A DNA stretch of 64,000 nt from Mactra quadrangularis (taxonomy: Eukaryota; Mollusca; Bivalvia; Venerida; Mactridae): the NCBI GenBank assembly GCA_025267735.1, contig CM046299.1, positions 41,369,733-41,433,732 on the forward strand, written 5' to 3'. Below the pieces are notes generated by a model. That model had not been told where the DNA came from. It searched no databases and was given only the letters and a program-made list of their open reading frames with translations. Of this stretch, positions 1 through 12,180 are shown piece after piece. A program made the position numbers and the translations under genes. Every line of letters begins with the position of its first letter. The stretch's first letter is position 1.

Positions 1-1138
1 CTTTATATATTTGTTTAAACGCTATTAAATTTCAATATTTCTGCATCAGAGCTTAATGCTATGAAACTAGAAAACGAAATCTACGGCCATTCTACCTCCT
101 ACCATGTATCATGGTAACGGCGCCATGAACATATTTTTCTGAACAACTAAGTTTTCATTCAAACCGACAAGCAGTCATAATCTTTCAGGGTCGCAAAATG
201 GCCACAACGACGTCTTCACACAGACTGGTTTTTGCTTTTCTATGATTTGATAAAACTAGTTCATTGCCTTTCGTAAGAACAACAAGGAAGCGAAAAGAAA
301 TGACATTTATGCTTTATTTAATAACATATTAAGTTATCCGCCCGCCTGAAAATTATTTTTTCATTGCAAATTTATGTGTCTTTTTGTCAGATTAATTACT
401 TTGGCGTTAATTGTTTACAATATCGCTTATATGACATGTCCCTGTTATATAGAACAGACATTTTCGTGCTAATAATAGAGTGACAATTAAAGCTGTTGAA
501 AGGATAATCAAATTTAAGATATATTCAAATTTTACACAGCCAGCATGTTTTCATAATATTTATTTTAGGATATGAAGTATTTTTTTAAATGATGAATATA
601 TTCGCACAGCATCTCGTGAATTTTGAACACGTGGCGAGTGTTCATGAAAAGTAATTTCAAAATTAATTCTGCTTAAATTTGACCGTATAATTGAATAACA
701 TTATGATATTCACGGTGCAATCTTACTACATTGTATTTATAAATCACCCACCACTCCATTAGGATCTTTTAACTTTTTGCTCTACAAAGGAAAATCTCAA
801 GCTCCCAGAAAGGCGGTCGTTGGCAACTTTAGAACTCTGAGGTGCTAATTGGACAAAAGCACCTTTTTCATTCCGACTACATAATTAATTAGAGTCATAT
901 TGAAACTACACTTTTTAACGCAAATGGTGGCATTTCAGTACCTTCATAAATAATTAATTATACTCCCTCGACTGATGTTTTCAGTGCCTGTAGAGGCACA
1001 TTTCCTTAATAATAGTATCTCCTTTTCGTCACCCAAGTAAGCATATTATATTTCAGATTGAAATGTAGTGGTTGGTGTAGCGTAATACAGTACAACTTCT
1101 CTTGTACAACATCCACGGAGAGGGATTGAAATGTGTTG
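1..1138. other. AT-rich non-coding stretch, nothing recognised
   Basis: No open frame longer than about 80 codons and no splice-like coding signal was seen. Around 75-107 a short stretch resembles the middle of SINE family B (the CTACGGCCATTCTNCCTCCTACCA segment, broken here by mismatches), so a small SINE relic is possible. The rest looks like ordinary AT-rich intergenic or intronic DNA. Confidence 0.5.
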
Positions 1139-1146
1139 CTGTCCAG

Positions 1147-2078
1147 TAGGGCTGTCACGATACGCCAGAAGCGTACCGCAATATATTGCATTACGCTGGC
1201 ATCGTATCGCGATACGTACCACGGTGTATTGCGGGCTTTTAGATTCATTGTGCATCCACTGTATTTAACAGAAACATTGCAAATCTTACATGCAGCTACT
1301 GATAGAATCTAGCCTCTTTAAGTATTTACGTCAATTAGGACTGTGACGCGTCCCGATCGGTTAAATTCCAATCTCTCATACAGAGTTGTCGATCCTTACA
1401 GTGATCTATATCTCTGTAAACGTCTCGGGTTTTACAAGATTCTTGTAAAATAGTAATATAATTTAGATTTTGTATCTAAAGCGTAATTCGTCTTTTATAT
1501 ATATTATCTCAAATTTTTACGTGAAATATAATTTTATTACGGGCGAAATCCAATTTTTAAAGAGTTATATTTACAAGAACTATTTTCTTGTGAAACGTCT
1601 TCCTATTCTGAGTAATTTGGCAAAAAATGTCAACAATAGATGATATTGCTAAAAATTATGACAAAAATTTAGTGCTAAGGGACTGTCAACGACAAGCCTT
1701 TGAACATCTACAAGACAAGAAAGGTGATCTGTTATTTAGTTTGTCTGTTGCGTTTGGACAAAATTCAAAAATTGTCACATGATCGTTTTAAACGATCACG
1801 TGTTTGGGACTACTTTCGAGACGTTAACAGAGATAAAGATCACTGTAAGGATCGACAACTCTGTATGAGAGATTGGTTAAATTCATGTTACTTAAGGTTA
1901 AATGGAATAAACAACGAACAAACTGACGTTTCGCTACTTTTATTTTGCTAAGGGAAGCATTTTCGAATGAAATAAAAAATGTCGCAAAATACCGGTACGC
2001 TAAAATCGTACAGCGGTACGAATTGCTGCAGCTGTTAATTGCAATATATCGGTATACCGGTATATAGTGACAGCCCTA
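1147..2078. mobile_element. hAT-type DNA transposon derivative, 932 bp, with 8-bp TSD
   Basis: The ends are TAGGGCTGTCAC at 1147 and its exact reverse complement finishing at 2078. Both sides carry the same 8-bp direct repeat CTGTCCAG (1139-1146 and 2079-2086). Eight-base duplications and TAGGG-like ends are typical of the hAT superfamily. A second, inner inverted repeat pairs about 1361-1440 with about 1800-1885, so much of the element can fold on itself. There is no full transposase (hAT enzymes are usually over 500 residues), so it is non-autonomous. Family level is inferred from the ends and TSD only. Confidence 0.85.
1776..1890 (+). pseudogene. Possible BED-type zinc-finger relic of a hAT transposase
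   Basis: Inside the hAT element, an 83-codon frame at 1700-1951 contains RSRVWDYFRDV followed about 10 residues later by HCKDRQLC. BED fingers in hAT transposases open with a conserved W-x-x-F aromatic signature and then a C-x2-C pair; here the spacing of the cysteines is C-x4-C, so the metal site would be damaged. The stretch also forms one arm of the inner inverted repeat, which may mean that the coding piece was duplicated head to head. It stops soon after and cannot encode a working enzyme. A chance resemblance is possible. Confidence 0.4.
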
Positions 2079-2086
2079 CTGTCCAG

Positions 2087-3120
2087 AGGTTGAATTCAAT
2101 TAAAATTACACCTTATGGAAATATCAAAAGCTGTTGTTGGGCAGAGGGTTCTTTTTGCTGAGGAGCCGCTCTGCAGAGATTGCACTGTACATCTTCTTAT
2201 ATTAACACTAATAGTCATTGACTTGTTATAAAAAAATGTTAATATATATTACTCATTGATTAATTTTCTTGGTCTATAATATATTTTATTTCATTAATAT
2301 TCAAGCTTTCATTCATGGTTTTCTCTTTTAGTGGTATCCCTGATGTTGGTGTGCTGGTTTTAGCAAATTGCCAAATGCTGTGTTTTTGGTATGTTGTAAT
2401 TTTGTTATATGTGAACTATGACACATAATTACAGATATTATTTCTTTACCAGTGTTAACGTAACTTTTCCCAAAGTGCCGATAACTTTTCCTGCTTAAGC
2501 GGGAAGTTAATTTTAAGAAATGCATTAAATTTTTATTAGAATGGTATTACCTGCAGTGACATAACTAAGCCCGGAACTTTCGAATTCACCATCCTTTGCT
2601 CGTCAAAAGGCTTCAGCCGCGACCATAGCGTAACACTTCAACTAACACATTTGCCATGACCGCGACTATTGAGCCACACACCTCAAATAACTAATTATAT
2701 TTGCTGGCAGTCATTAATATTTTCTTTGCAACACAGTGTGGTATCTATCAGGCGGATGTTGGACGTGTAACTTGTATAAACAGAGTTATATTTCTGTGAA
2801 TAGAATCACTTCGATGTGTAAAGTGCCCCAATGGCTGTTGCTCAAGAGAGATTGGACGTACTGTATAGTTCTTTATAGTATCTTAAAGTATGACAAAGGA
2901 CTTTTAAGGATGGTATAATTATGTAATAATGTGTCTTTAGTTATATAACAACACATGTTTCAACTGAACAAACCAGTTACAGAAGAATATGTATGTACTT
3001 GCACGAATATATTTCCGTTTAAAATCATATCACTTTGGTTTATAACAGTCAGTCATATAAAATGCCTAAGAAAATGGTTTTAAATTTTTACATAGTGAAC
3101 GCCTTGACTCTTACATTGTT
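2087..3120. other. AT-rich non-coding stretch, nothing recognised
   Basis: Only short frames without family resemblance. A GC-richer patch near 2610-2680 contains CCGCGACCATAGCG and CATGACCGCGACT, which looks superficially tRNA-like but has no paired A and B boxes. Confidence 0.4.
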
Positions 3121-3129
3121 TTTTTTAAT
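3121..3129. repeat. Left 9-bp target-site duplication of FB1
   Basis: TTTTTTAAT directly abuts the left end of FB1 and recurs directly after its right end at 12558-12566. Confidence 0.85.
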
Positions 3130-3213
3130 AGGTGCGTGAAGTTAGCTGCCAGTTGCCAGTTGCCAGTTGCCAATTCAATCGGCAACTGGCAACTGGCAGC
3201 CAACTTCACACCT
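3130..3213. repeat. Terminal hairpin of FB1, left
   Basis: The terminal sequence (3130-3178, GTGAAGTTAGCTGCCAG plus repeated CAGTTGC) is followed at once by its near-reverse complement (about 3180-3213, ending AACTTCACACCT). The end can fold back on itself. The mirror arrangement occurs at about 12475-12557 on the right. Confidence 0.8.
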
Positions 3214-5608
3214 CAGCTGCCGATTCAATTTTTTTTGTTAGCAAGCACTATGTACAGGCACTGCGACGAACGTTCCGCGCGGGTGTTTTGAATCGGCAAC
3301 TGGCAACTGGCAGCCAACTTCACACTCCAGCTGCCGATTCGATTTTTTTAGATTTCGGCGCAGATACGTCACCCTATGCACATGTACTACGATGAATGTC
3401 CTGTTCGGGTGTTTTGAATCGGCAACTGGCAACTGGCAGCCAACTTCACGCCTCAGCTGCCAATTCGATTTTTTTATATTTCGGCGCAAATACGTCGCCC
3501 TATGCACAGGTACTGCGACGAACATTCCGCGCGGGGGTTTTGAATCGGCAATTGGCAACTGGCAACTGGCAGCCAACTTCACGCCTCAGCTGCCAATTCG
3601 ATTTTTTTAGATTTCGGCGCAGATACGTCGCCCTATGCACATGTACTACGATGAACGTCCTGCTAGGGTGTTTTGAATCGGCAACTGGCAACTGGCAGCC
3701 AACTTCACGCCTCAGCTGCCAATTCGATTTTTTTAGATTTTGGCGCAGATACGTCGCCCTATGCACAGGTACTGCGACGAACATTCCGCGCGGGGGTTTT
3801 GAATCGGCAATTGGCAACTGGCAGCCAACTTCACGCCTCAGCTGCCAATTCGATTTTTTTAGATTTCGGCGCAGATACGTCGCCATATGCACAGGTACTA
3901 CGACGAACGTTCCGCGCGGGTGTTTTGAATCGGCAACTGGCAACTGGCAGCCAACTTCACACCTCAGCTGCCAATTCGATTTTTTTAGATTTCGGCGCAG
4001 ATACGTCGCCCTATGCACATGTACTACGATGAACGTCCTGTTCGGGTGTTTTGAATCGGCAACTGGCAACTGGCAGCCAACTTCACGCCTCAGCTGCCAA
4101 TTCGATTTTTTTAGATTTCGGCGCAGATACGTCGCCATATGCACAGGTACTGCGACGAACGTTCCGCGCGGGTGTTTTGAATCGGCAACTGGCAACTGGC
4201 AGCCAACTTCACACCTCAGCTGCCAATTCGATTTTTTTATATTTCGGCGCAGATACGTCGCCCTATGCACATGTACTACGATGAATGTCCTGTTCGGGTG
4301 TTTTGAATCGGCAACTGGCAACTGGCAGCCAACTTCACACTCCAGCTGCCAATTCGATTTTTTTAGATTTCGGCGCAAATACGTCGCCCTATGCACATGT
4401 ACTGCGACGAACGTTCCGCGCTGGTGTTTTGAATCGGCAACTGGCAACTGGCAGCCAACTTCACGCCTCAGCTGCCAATTTGATTTTTTTAGATATCGGC
4501 GCAGATACGTCGCCCTATGCACAGGTACTACGACGAACGTTTCGCGCGGGTGTTTTGAATCGGCAACTGGCAACTGGCAGCCAACTTCACGCCTCAGCTG
4601 CCAATTCGATTTTTTTAGATTTTGGCGCAGATACGTCGCCCTATGCACATGTACTACGATGAACGTCCTGCTCGGGTGTTTTGAATCGGCAACTGGCAAC
4701 TGGCAGCCAACTTCACGCCTCAGCTGCCAATTCGATTTTTTTAGATTTTGGCGCAGATACGTCGCCCTATGCACATGTACTACGATGAACGTCCTGCTAG
4801 GGTGTTTTGAATCGGCAACTGGCAACTGGCAGCCAACTTCACGCCTCAGCTGCCAATTCGATTTTTTTAGATTTTGGCGCAGATACGTCGCCCTATGAAC
4901 AGGTACTGCGACGAACGTCCTGCTAGGGTGTTTTGAATCGGCAACTGGCAACTGGCAGCCAACTTCACGCCTCAGCTGTTAATTCGATTTTTTTAGATTT
5001 CGGCGCAGATACGTCGCCATATGCACAGGTACTGCGACGAACGTTCCGCGCGGGTGTTTTGAATCGGCAACTGGCAACTGGCAGCCAACTTCACACCTCA
5101 GCTGCCAAATCGATTTTTTTAGATTTCGGCGCAGATACGTCGCCCTATGCACATGTACTACGATGAACGTCCTGCTCGGGTGTTTTGAATCGGCAACTGG
5201 CAACTGGCAGCCAACTTTACGCCTCAGCTGCCAATTCGATTTTTTTAGATTTCGGCGCAAATACGTCGCCCTATGCACAGGTACTGCGACGAACGTTCCG
5301 CGCTGGTGTTTTGAATCGGCAACTGGCAACTGGCAGCCAACTTCACGCCTCAGCTGCCAATTCGATTTTTTTAGATTTTGGCGCAGATACGTCGCCCTAT
5401 GCACATGTACTACGATGAACGTCCTGCTAGGGTGTTTTGAATCGGCAACTCGCAACTGGCAGCCAACTTCACGCATCAGCTGCCAATTCGATTTTTTTAG
5501 ATTTCGGTGCAAATACGTCGCCCTATGCACAGGTACTGCGACGAACGTTCCGCGCGGGTGTTTTGAATCGGCAACTGGCAACTGGCAGCCAACTTCACGC
5601 CTCAGCTC
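3180..5608 (+). repeat. FB1 left arm: 126-bp tandem array, about 19 units
   Basis: Landmarks recur every 126 bp (for example 4933, 5185 and 5437 are spaced 252 bp, and 3673 to 4051 is 378 bp). Each unit has GGCAACTGGCAACTGGCAGC, AACTTCACGCCTCAGCTGCC, a T-run, GGCGCAGATACGTCGCC, TATGCACA and a variable CGACGAACGTTCCGCGC or ATGAACGTCCTGCT segment. The outermost unit has a variant T-rich segment with GTTAGCAAGC. Because 126 is a multiple of three, frames stay open for many units; these are not genes. Identity between units is high by eye. Confidence 0.9.
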
Positions 5609-6145
5609 TGAACTTCATAAGTATCTGGCTCTTGCTCTTTGCCAAAGATATTATGACAATCTTGCTGCAATGCATGTCTCTGTTCAACAGATAATGGCTT
5701 CATCATCTAGACAGCTTCTCTCAGCATTAAAAGGAGTTGTAGGGTGCTTATGTCTCAAAACTTGGCTGTCAATATGATAGGCTACATTTGTACATGTTTG
5801 TATTGGTGACCAGGATATATCTGTCAAAATTCCATACATTACACTGTGATTGATTGTTTTATGACCCATTATTTTAATTGCTTGTAGATCTCTGTCCCAT
5901 ATTCCATCTGGGGCAATGTCATCTTCCAGTGACATTCTTGTTCATAATTTTGTTTTTAAATTTTATTTCCTTTGTTATACTTTTTTTTATTTATATATTT
6001 ATTTTTCATCTTTGTTGTACTGTTAAATTGTTTTGATACTTTATTATTGTTGTCCTAATAGCTCATGTCCCTCATGTTGATATTTTTATTCAATGTATCT
6101 GTTGTACATTTTAACATTTGAGTGAGACAATTTATAAAACCAAAA
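5609..6145. other. FB1 centre, left part; weak minus-strand exon-like stretch
   Basis: The array stops sharply at about 5608. On the minus strand 5684-5935 is an 83-codon frame with ordinary-looking protein composition (it includes DGIWDRDLQAIKIMGHKT). I recognise no family, and no convincing splice sites flank it. It could be a captured host or transposase fragment, or chance. The remainder (5940-6145) is T-rich. Confidence 0.35.
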
Positions 6146-6147
6146 TA

Positions 6148-6648
6148 TACTCAACAAAAATATTAAAGGGTCATGCTAAAATTAGCTAACTGTAAATCAG
6201 CAATAGCAAAAGATAGTATTGAATTAACACTTTGGTGTTGTTTAACATGCTATTCATAGCATTGAAACAGGTTTTGGCATTGATCTCGCAGGTAATTCCG
6301 CAGAAAAGCCAAATTCCTGGAATTTCCCAGAAAAGATTTTTTGTTAATGAAGGAAAGCTTCTATTTTTGCATGCACGACTGAATTTTTTACAGCAACAAC
6401 GTCCTGTGTTCATATCAATCCCTGCAATGCTGCATTTGACCACAGCCACATGGCTTATCGGTACTTCCAGAAATGCATGTTTTTTGTGCCATTGAAAATT
6501 TTCAAATTCAAAATTTTCATCAAAATCATATAAATCTTATAGACCATTCTGAACAATTTGTGTCAAAATTTCCGACAACAAACACAATTGACATTTATGC
6601 AGAGAATCAAAAATGGTGTTCTTGACCCTTTAATTTGTTTGTTGGGTA
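6148..6648. mobile_element. Tc1/mariner-like MITE, 501 bp, inside FB1
   Basis: TIRs of 26 bp with three mismatches: the left begins TACTCAACAAA and ends ATTAAAGGGTCA at 6173; the right is the reverse complement (TACCCAACAAA on the minus strand) ending at 6648. TA dinucleotides flank both ends (6146-6147, 6649-6650), as expected for the Tc1/mariner superfamily. Overlapping frames of 87 codons on both strands look like chance. It is younger than the FB1 centre it sits in. Confidence 0.7.
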
Positions 6649-6650
6649 TA

Positions 6651-7594
6651 TTTTCGTTACCTGGTCCAGAACAGGAAATTATCGAGTAAAAATCATATCA
6701 ATATATGTCTTAATATATATCTGTTAAAAGTATTCCTGATCTCCCGCCGCATGAGCTGGAAATATATTGCCTGGTTTTGAAACCAGTCAAGGTCCTAGTC
6801 ACAATGAACATGCAAATTTGGTTAAGTGCAATATTTCAGGATCTAGCGTCCATGATACAGTGGTATAGACCACAAAAAGTTTGTCCGTCCAATTACCCAT
6901 TATGGTCTGTGCCTAGACTATGATGTGCGTACATAATTGTTAATCTAACTTTGTTGTACTTTTTGCCTTGTGTTTTACCAGTTGCTCAGGTAGAGATCCA
7001 TTATGTTTGTTGATTAAAATGATATTAATTTAAAAACCTGTTTTGATTTATGTGTCAGTGCTGCCCTTGTACAATGAGGAATATGTGCTCCTTCGGCTAC
7101 TTACGTAAGACTTGCAGTTTAGCTTGTTTCTCTGTATTGAGAGATTATTCGAAAGTGATGAAAACCTTTCGATCCAATTATTCCAGACTCTGACCATTAG
7201 ACCATGAGAATGCCTATATACTGGTAAAGTATCAGAAATAAATCCTGTGTGAGTAATTGCCTATCCCTAAATATTTATATGAAAACCTTTATCGGAGCGC
7301 CTGCACATTAGGCGTTGTAGCATTCATCAAGAAACGATGTTTCTTAATGTTCACAAGAGCGTCTGCCAATTGGACCTAGTATTAGTACTGTATTCCAGTG
7401 AATATGAAACTATTTTCCAATTGTCCAACGGAGCACCAGAATACCGAGCTCCTATAAAATAAGAAAGTATTGACGCAGTATTTCAACAGTACAACGTATT
7501 GGCAGCCATTTGACAGATGCCGAATCGAAATATCTTACAGAGACGATGTTTCGTATCGTTCTGCACAAGATCTGCACATATCGCTTAGGATCAG
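6651..7594. other. FB1 centre, right part, non-coding
   Basis: About 0.9 kb with no frame above 60 codons until the repeat edge. It passes gradually into eroded repeat units from about 7500-7640. Confidence 0.5.
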
Positions 7595-8289
7595 CGCTGA
7601 AATGTAGCAGAGATAGAATCTGAAGCTAGCTGCCAGTCGCCAATTCAAAACACCCGTCCTGAATGCACAACACAGTGCCTGTGCGTGGTATCCGATCAGA
7701 ATTCTAAACAAATCGAATCGGAGTGGGGTATGAAGTAAGCTGCCAGTTGCCAGGTGCCGATTCAAAATACCTTTATGAAACACTCCTTTCAGTGCCCGTA
7801 TATAGTACGTTAGTCATAGTACCTGAATAGTGCGTTCCTCACAGTACCTGTACAAAGCGCATGGTATCCGCGCTGAAATCTAAAAAAATTGAATCGGCAG
7901 CTAAGATGTAAAGGTAGTTGAGTGCCACGTTCAGAGAGCGCAACACCCCGTAGCTTATCGTCGCCGCTTATCGTCATCGCATTACCTGAACATAGGGCGA
8001 CGTATCCGCGCTGGTATCTAAAAAAATCGAATTGGCAGCTTAGGCGTGAAGTTATCTGCGAATTGCCAGTTGCCGATTCAAAACACCCTAGAAGGACGTT
8101 CATCGTAGTACATGTGCATAGAGCGACGTATCTGCGCTGAAATCTAAAAAAATCGAATTGGCAGCTTGAGTGTGAAGTTGGCTGCCAGTTGCCAGTTGCC
8201 GATTCAAAACACCCGCGCGGAACGTTCGTCGCAGTGCCTGTACATAGTGCTTGCTAACAAAATAAATTGAATCGGCAGCTGGGTGTGAA

Positions 8290-9190
8290 GTTGGCTGCCA
8301 GTTGCCAGTTGCCGATTCAAAACACCCGCTCGGAACGTTCGTCGCATTACCAGTGCATAGGGCGACGTATCTGCGCCGAAATCTAAAAAAATCGAATTGG
8401 CAGCTGAGGCGTGAAGTTGGCTGCCAGTTGCCAGTTGCCGATTCAAAACACCCTAGCAGGACGTTCATCGTAGTACCTGTGCATAGGGCGACGTATTTGC
8501 GCCGAAATCTCAAAAAATCGAATTGGCAGCTGAGGCGAGAAGTTGGCTGCCAGTTGCCAGTTGCCGATTCAAAACACCCGTGTAGAACGTTCATCGCAGG
8601 TCCTGTGCTTAAGGCGACGTATCTGCGCTGAAATCTAAAAAAAATCAAATTGGCAGCTGAGGCGTGAAGTTGGCTGCCAGTTGCCAGTTGCCGATTCAAA
8701 ACACCCGAGCAGGACGTTCATCGTAGTACATGTGCATAGGGCGACGTATCTGCGCCGAAATCTAAAAAAATCGAATTGGCAGCTGAGGCGTGAAGTTGGC
8801 TGCCAGTTGCCAGTTGCCGATTCAAAACACCCGCGCGGAACGTTCGTCGCAGTGCCTGTACATAGTGCTTGCTAACAAAAAAAATTGAATCGGCAGCTGG
8901 GTGTGAAGTTGGCTGCCAGTTGCCAGTTGCCGATTCAAAACACCCACGCGGAACGTTCGTCGCAGTGCCTGTACATAGTGCTTGCTAACAAAAAAAAATG
9001 AATTGGCAGCTGGGTGTGAAGTTGGCTGCCAGTTGCCAGTTGCCGATTCAAAACACCCGTGTAGAACGTTCATCGCAGTTCCTGTGCATAGGGCGACGTA
9101 TCTGCGCTGAAATCTAAAAAAATCGAATTGGCAGCTGGGTGTGAAGTTGGCTGCCAATTGCCAGTTGCCGATTCAAAACACCCGAGCAGG
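8290..9190. repeat. Higher-order block in FB1 right arm, copy 1
   Basis: The order of variant units here, including GCTTAAGGCGACG near 8610, two short variants near 8870 and 8980, and the mutated unit TGGCTGCCAATTGCC near 9155, recurs at 11270-12180. The offset between matching points is about 2,984 bp (9128 versus 12112). Confidence 0.65.
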
Positions 9191-11269
9191 ACGTTCATCG
9201 TAGTACATGTGCATAGGGCGACGTATCTGCGCCAAAATCTAAAAAAATCGAATTGGCAGCTGAGGCGTGAAGCTGGCTGCCAGTTGCCAGTTGCCGATTC
9301 AAAACACCCGAGCAGGACGTTCATCGTAGTACATGTGCATAGGGCGACGTATCTGCGCCGAAATCTAAAAAAATCGAATTGGCAGCTGAGGCGTGAAGTT
9401 GGCTGCCAGTTGCCAGTTGCCGATTCAAAACACCCGCGCGGAACGTTCGTCGCAGTACCTGTGCATAGGGCGACGTATTTGCGCCGAAATCTAAAAAAAT
9501 CGAATTGGCAGCTGAGGCGTGAAGTTGGCTGCCAGTTGCCAGTTGCCGATTCAAAACACCCGCGCGGAACGTTCGTCGCATTACCTGTGCATATGGCGGC
9601 GTATCTGCGCCGAAATCTAAATAAAACGAATTGGCAGCTGATGCGTGAAGTTGGCTGCCAGTTGCCAGTTGCCGATTCAAAACACCCGCGCGGAACGTTC
9701 GTCGCAGTACCTGTGCATAGGGCGACGTATTTGCGCCGAAATCTAAAAAAATCGAATTGGCAGCTGAGGCGTGAAGATGGCTGCCAGTTGCCAGTTGCCG
9801 ATTCAAAACACCCGCGCGGAACGTTCGTGGCATTACCTGTGCATATAGCGACGTATCTGCGCCGAAATCTAAAAAAATCGAATTGGCAGCTGAGGCGTGA
9901 AGTTGGCTGCCAGTTGCCAGTTGCCGATTCAAAACATCCGCGCGGAACGTTCGTCGCAGTACCTGTGCATAGGGCTACGTATTTGCGCCGAAATCTAAAA
10001 AAATCGAATTGGCAGCTGGGGCGTGAAGTTGGCTGCCAGTTGCCAGCTGCCGATTCAAAACACCCGCGCGGAACGTTCGTGGCATTACCTGTGCATATGG
10101 CGACGTATCTGTGCCGAAATCTAAAAAAATCGAATTGGCAGCTGAGGCGTGAAGTTGGCTGCCAGTTGCCAGTTGCCTATTCAAAACACCCGCGCGGAAC
10201 GTTCGTCGCAGTACATGTGCATAGGGCGACGTATTTGCGCCGAAATCTCAAAAAATCGAATTGGCAGCTGATGCGTGAAGTTTGCTGCCAGTTGCCAGTT
10301 GCCGATTCAAAACACCCGCTCGGAACGTTCGTCGCATTACCAGTGCATAGGGCGACGTATCTGCGCCAAAATCTAAAAAAATCGAATTGGCAGCTGAGGT
10401 GTGAAGTTGGCTGCCAGTTGCCAGTTGCCGATTCAAAACACCCTAGTAGGACGTTCATCGTAGTACATGTGCATAGGGCGACGTATCTGCGCCAAAATCT
10501 AAAAAAATCGAATTGGCAGCTGAGGCGTGAAGTTGGCTGCCAGTTGCCAGTTGCCGATTCAAAACACCCTAGCAGGACGTTCATCGTAGTACATGTGCAT
10601 AGGGCGACGTATCTGCGCCAAAATCTAAAAAAATCGAATTGGCAGCTGAGGCGTGAAGCTGGCTGCCAGTTGCCAGTTGCCGATTCAAAACACCCGAGCA
10701 GGACGTTCATCGTAGTACATGTGCATAGGGCGACGTATCTGCGCAGAAATTAAAAAAAATCGAATTGGCAGCTGAGGCGTGAAGTTTGCTGCCAGTTGCC
10801 AGTTGCCGATTCAAAACACCCGCGCGGAACGTTCGTCGCAGTACCTGTGCATAGGGCGACGTATTTGCGCCGAAATCTAAAAAAATCGAATTGGCAGCTG
10901 AGGCGTGAAGTTGGCTGCCAGTTGCCAGTTGCCGATTCAAAACACCCGCGCGGAACGTTCGTGGCATTACCTGTGCATATGGCGACGTATCTGCGCCGAA
11001 ATCTAAAAAAATCGAATTGGCAGCTGAGGCGTGAAGTTGGCTGCCAGTTGCCAGTTGCCGATTCAAAACACCCGCGCGGAACGTTCGTAGCAGTACCTGT
11101 GCATAGGGCGACGTATTTGCGCCGAAATCTCAAAAAATCGAATTGGCAGCTGAGGCGTGAAGTTGGCTGCCAGTTGCCAGTTGCCGATTCAAAACACCCG
11201 CGCGGAACGTTCGTCGCAGTGCCTGTACATAGTGCTTGCTAACAAAAAAAATCGAATCGGCAGCTGGGT

Positions 11270-12180
11270 GTGAAGTTGGCTGCCAGTTGCCAGTTGCCGA
11301 TTCAAAACACCCGTGTAGGACGTTCATCGCAGTACCTGTGCATAGGGCGACGTAATTGCGCTGAAATCTAAAAAAAATCGAATTGGCAGCTGAAGCGTTA
11401 AGTTGGCTGCCAGTTGCCAGTTGCCGATTCAAAGCACCCGAGCAGGACGTTCATCGCAGTACATGTGCATAGGGCGACGTATCTGCGCCGAAATCTAAAA
11501 AAATCGAATTGGCAGCTGAGGCGAGAAGTTGGCTGCCAGTTGCCAGTTGCCGATTCAAAACACCCGTGTAGAACGTTCATCGCAGTTCCTGTGCTTAGGG
11601 CGACGTATCTGCGCCAAAATCTAAAAAAATCGAATTGGCAGCTGAGGCGTGAAGTTGGCTGCCAGTTGCCAGTTGCCGATTCAAAACACCCGAGCAGGAC
11701 GTTCATCGTAGTACATGTGCATAGGGCGACGTATCTGCGCCGAAATCTAAAAAAATCGAATTGGCAGCTGAGGCGTGAAGTTGGCTGCCAGTTGCCAGTT
11801 GCCGATTCAAAACACCCGCGCGGAACGTTCGTCGCAGTGCCTGTACATAGTGCTTGCTAACAAAAAAAATTGAATCGGCAGCTGGGTGTGAAGTTGGCTG
11901 TTAGTTGCCAGTTGCCGATTCAAAACACCCTCGCGGAACGTTCGTCGCAGTGCCTGTACATAGTGCTTGCTAACAAAAAAAATGAATTGGCAGCTGGGTG
12001 TGAAGTTGGCTGCCAGTTGCCAGTTGCCGATTCAAAACACCCGTGTAGAACGTTCATCGCAGTTCCTGTGCATAGGGCGACGTATCTGCGCTGAAATCTA
12101 AAAAAATCGAATTGGCAGCTGGGTGTGAAGTTGGCTGCCAATTGCCAGTTGCCGATTCAAAACACCCGAGCAGGACGTTC
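11270..12180. repeat. Higher-order block in FB1 right arm, copy 2
   Basis: Second copy of the variant-unit series described at 8290-9190, with the same TGGCTGCCAATTGCC diagnostic change near 12139. It indicates duplication of a multi-unit block within one arm by unequal exchange or replication slippage. Confidence 0.65.

Noticed and set aside
2600..2690. tRNA-like GC-rich patch
   Set aside because: No B box at a proper distance and no SINE body.
3396..4898. 500-codon plus-strand frame (and a 483-codon frame on the opposite strand)
   Set aside because: It is 126-bp tandem repeat read in frame; equally long frames exist on both strands and they stop at array edges.
6186..6495. 87-codon frames on both strands
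   Set aside because: They overlap inside a Tc1/mariner-like MITE and show no domain.
9128..10753. 541-codon plus-strand frame
   Set aside because: Same repeat artefact in the inverted arm.
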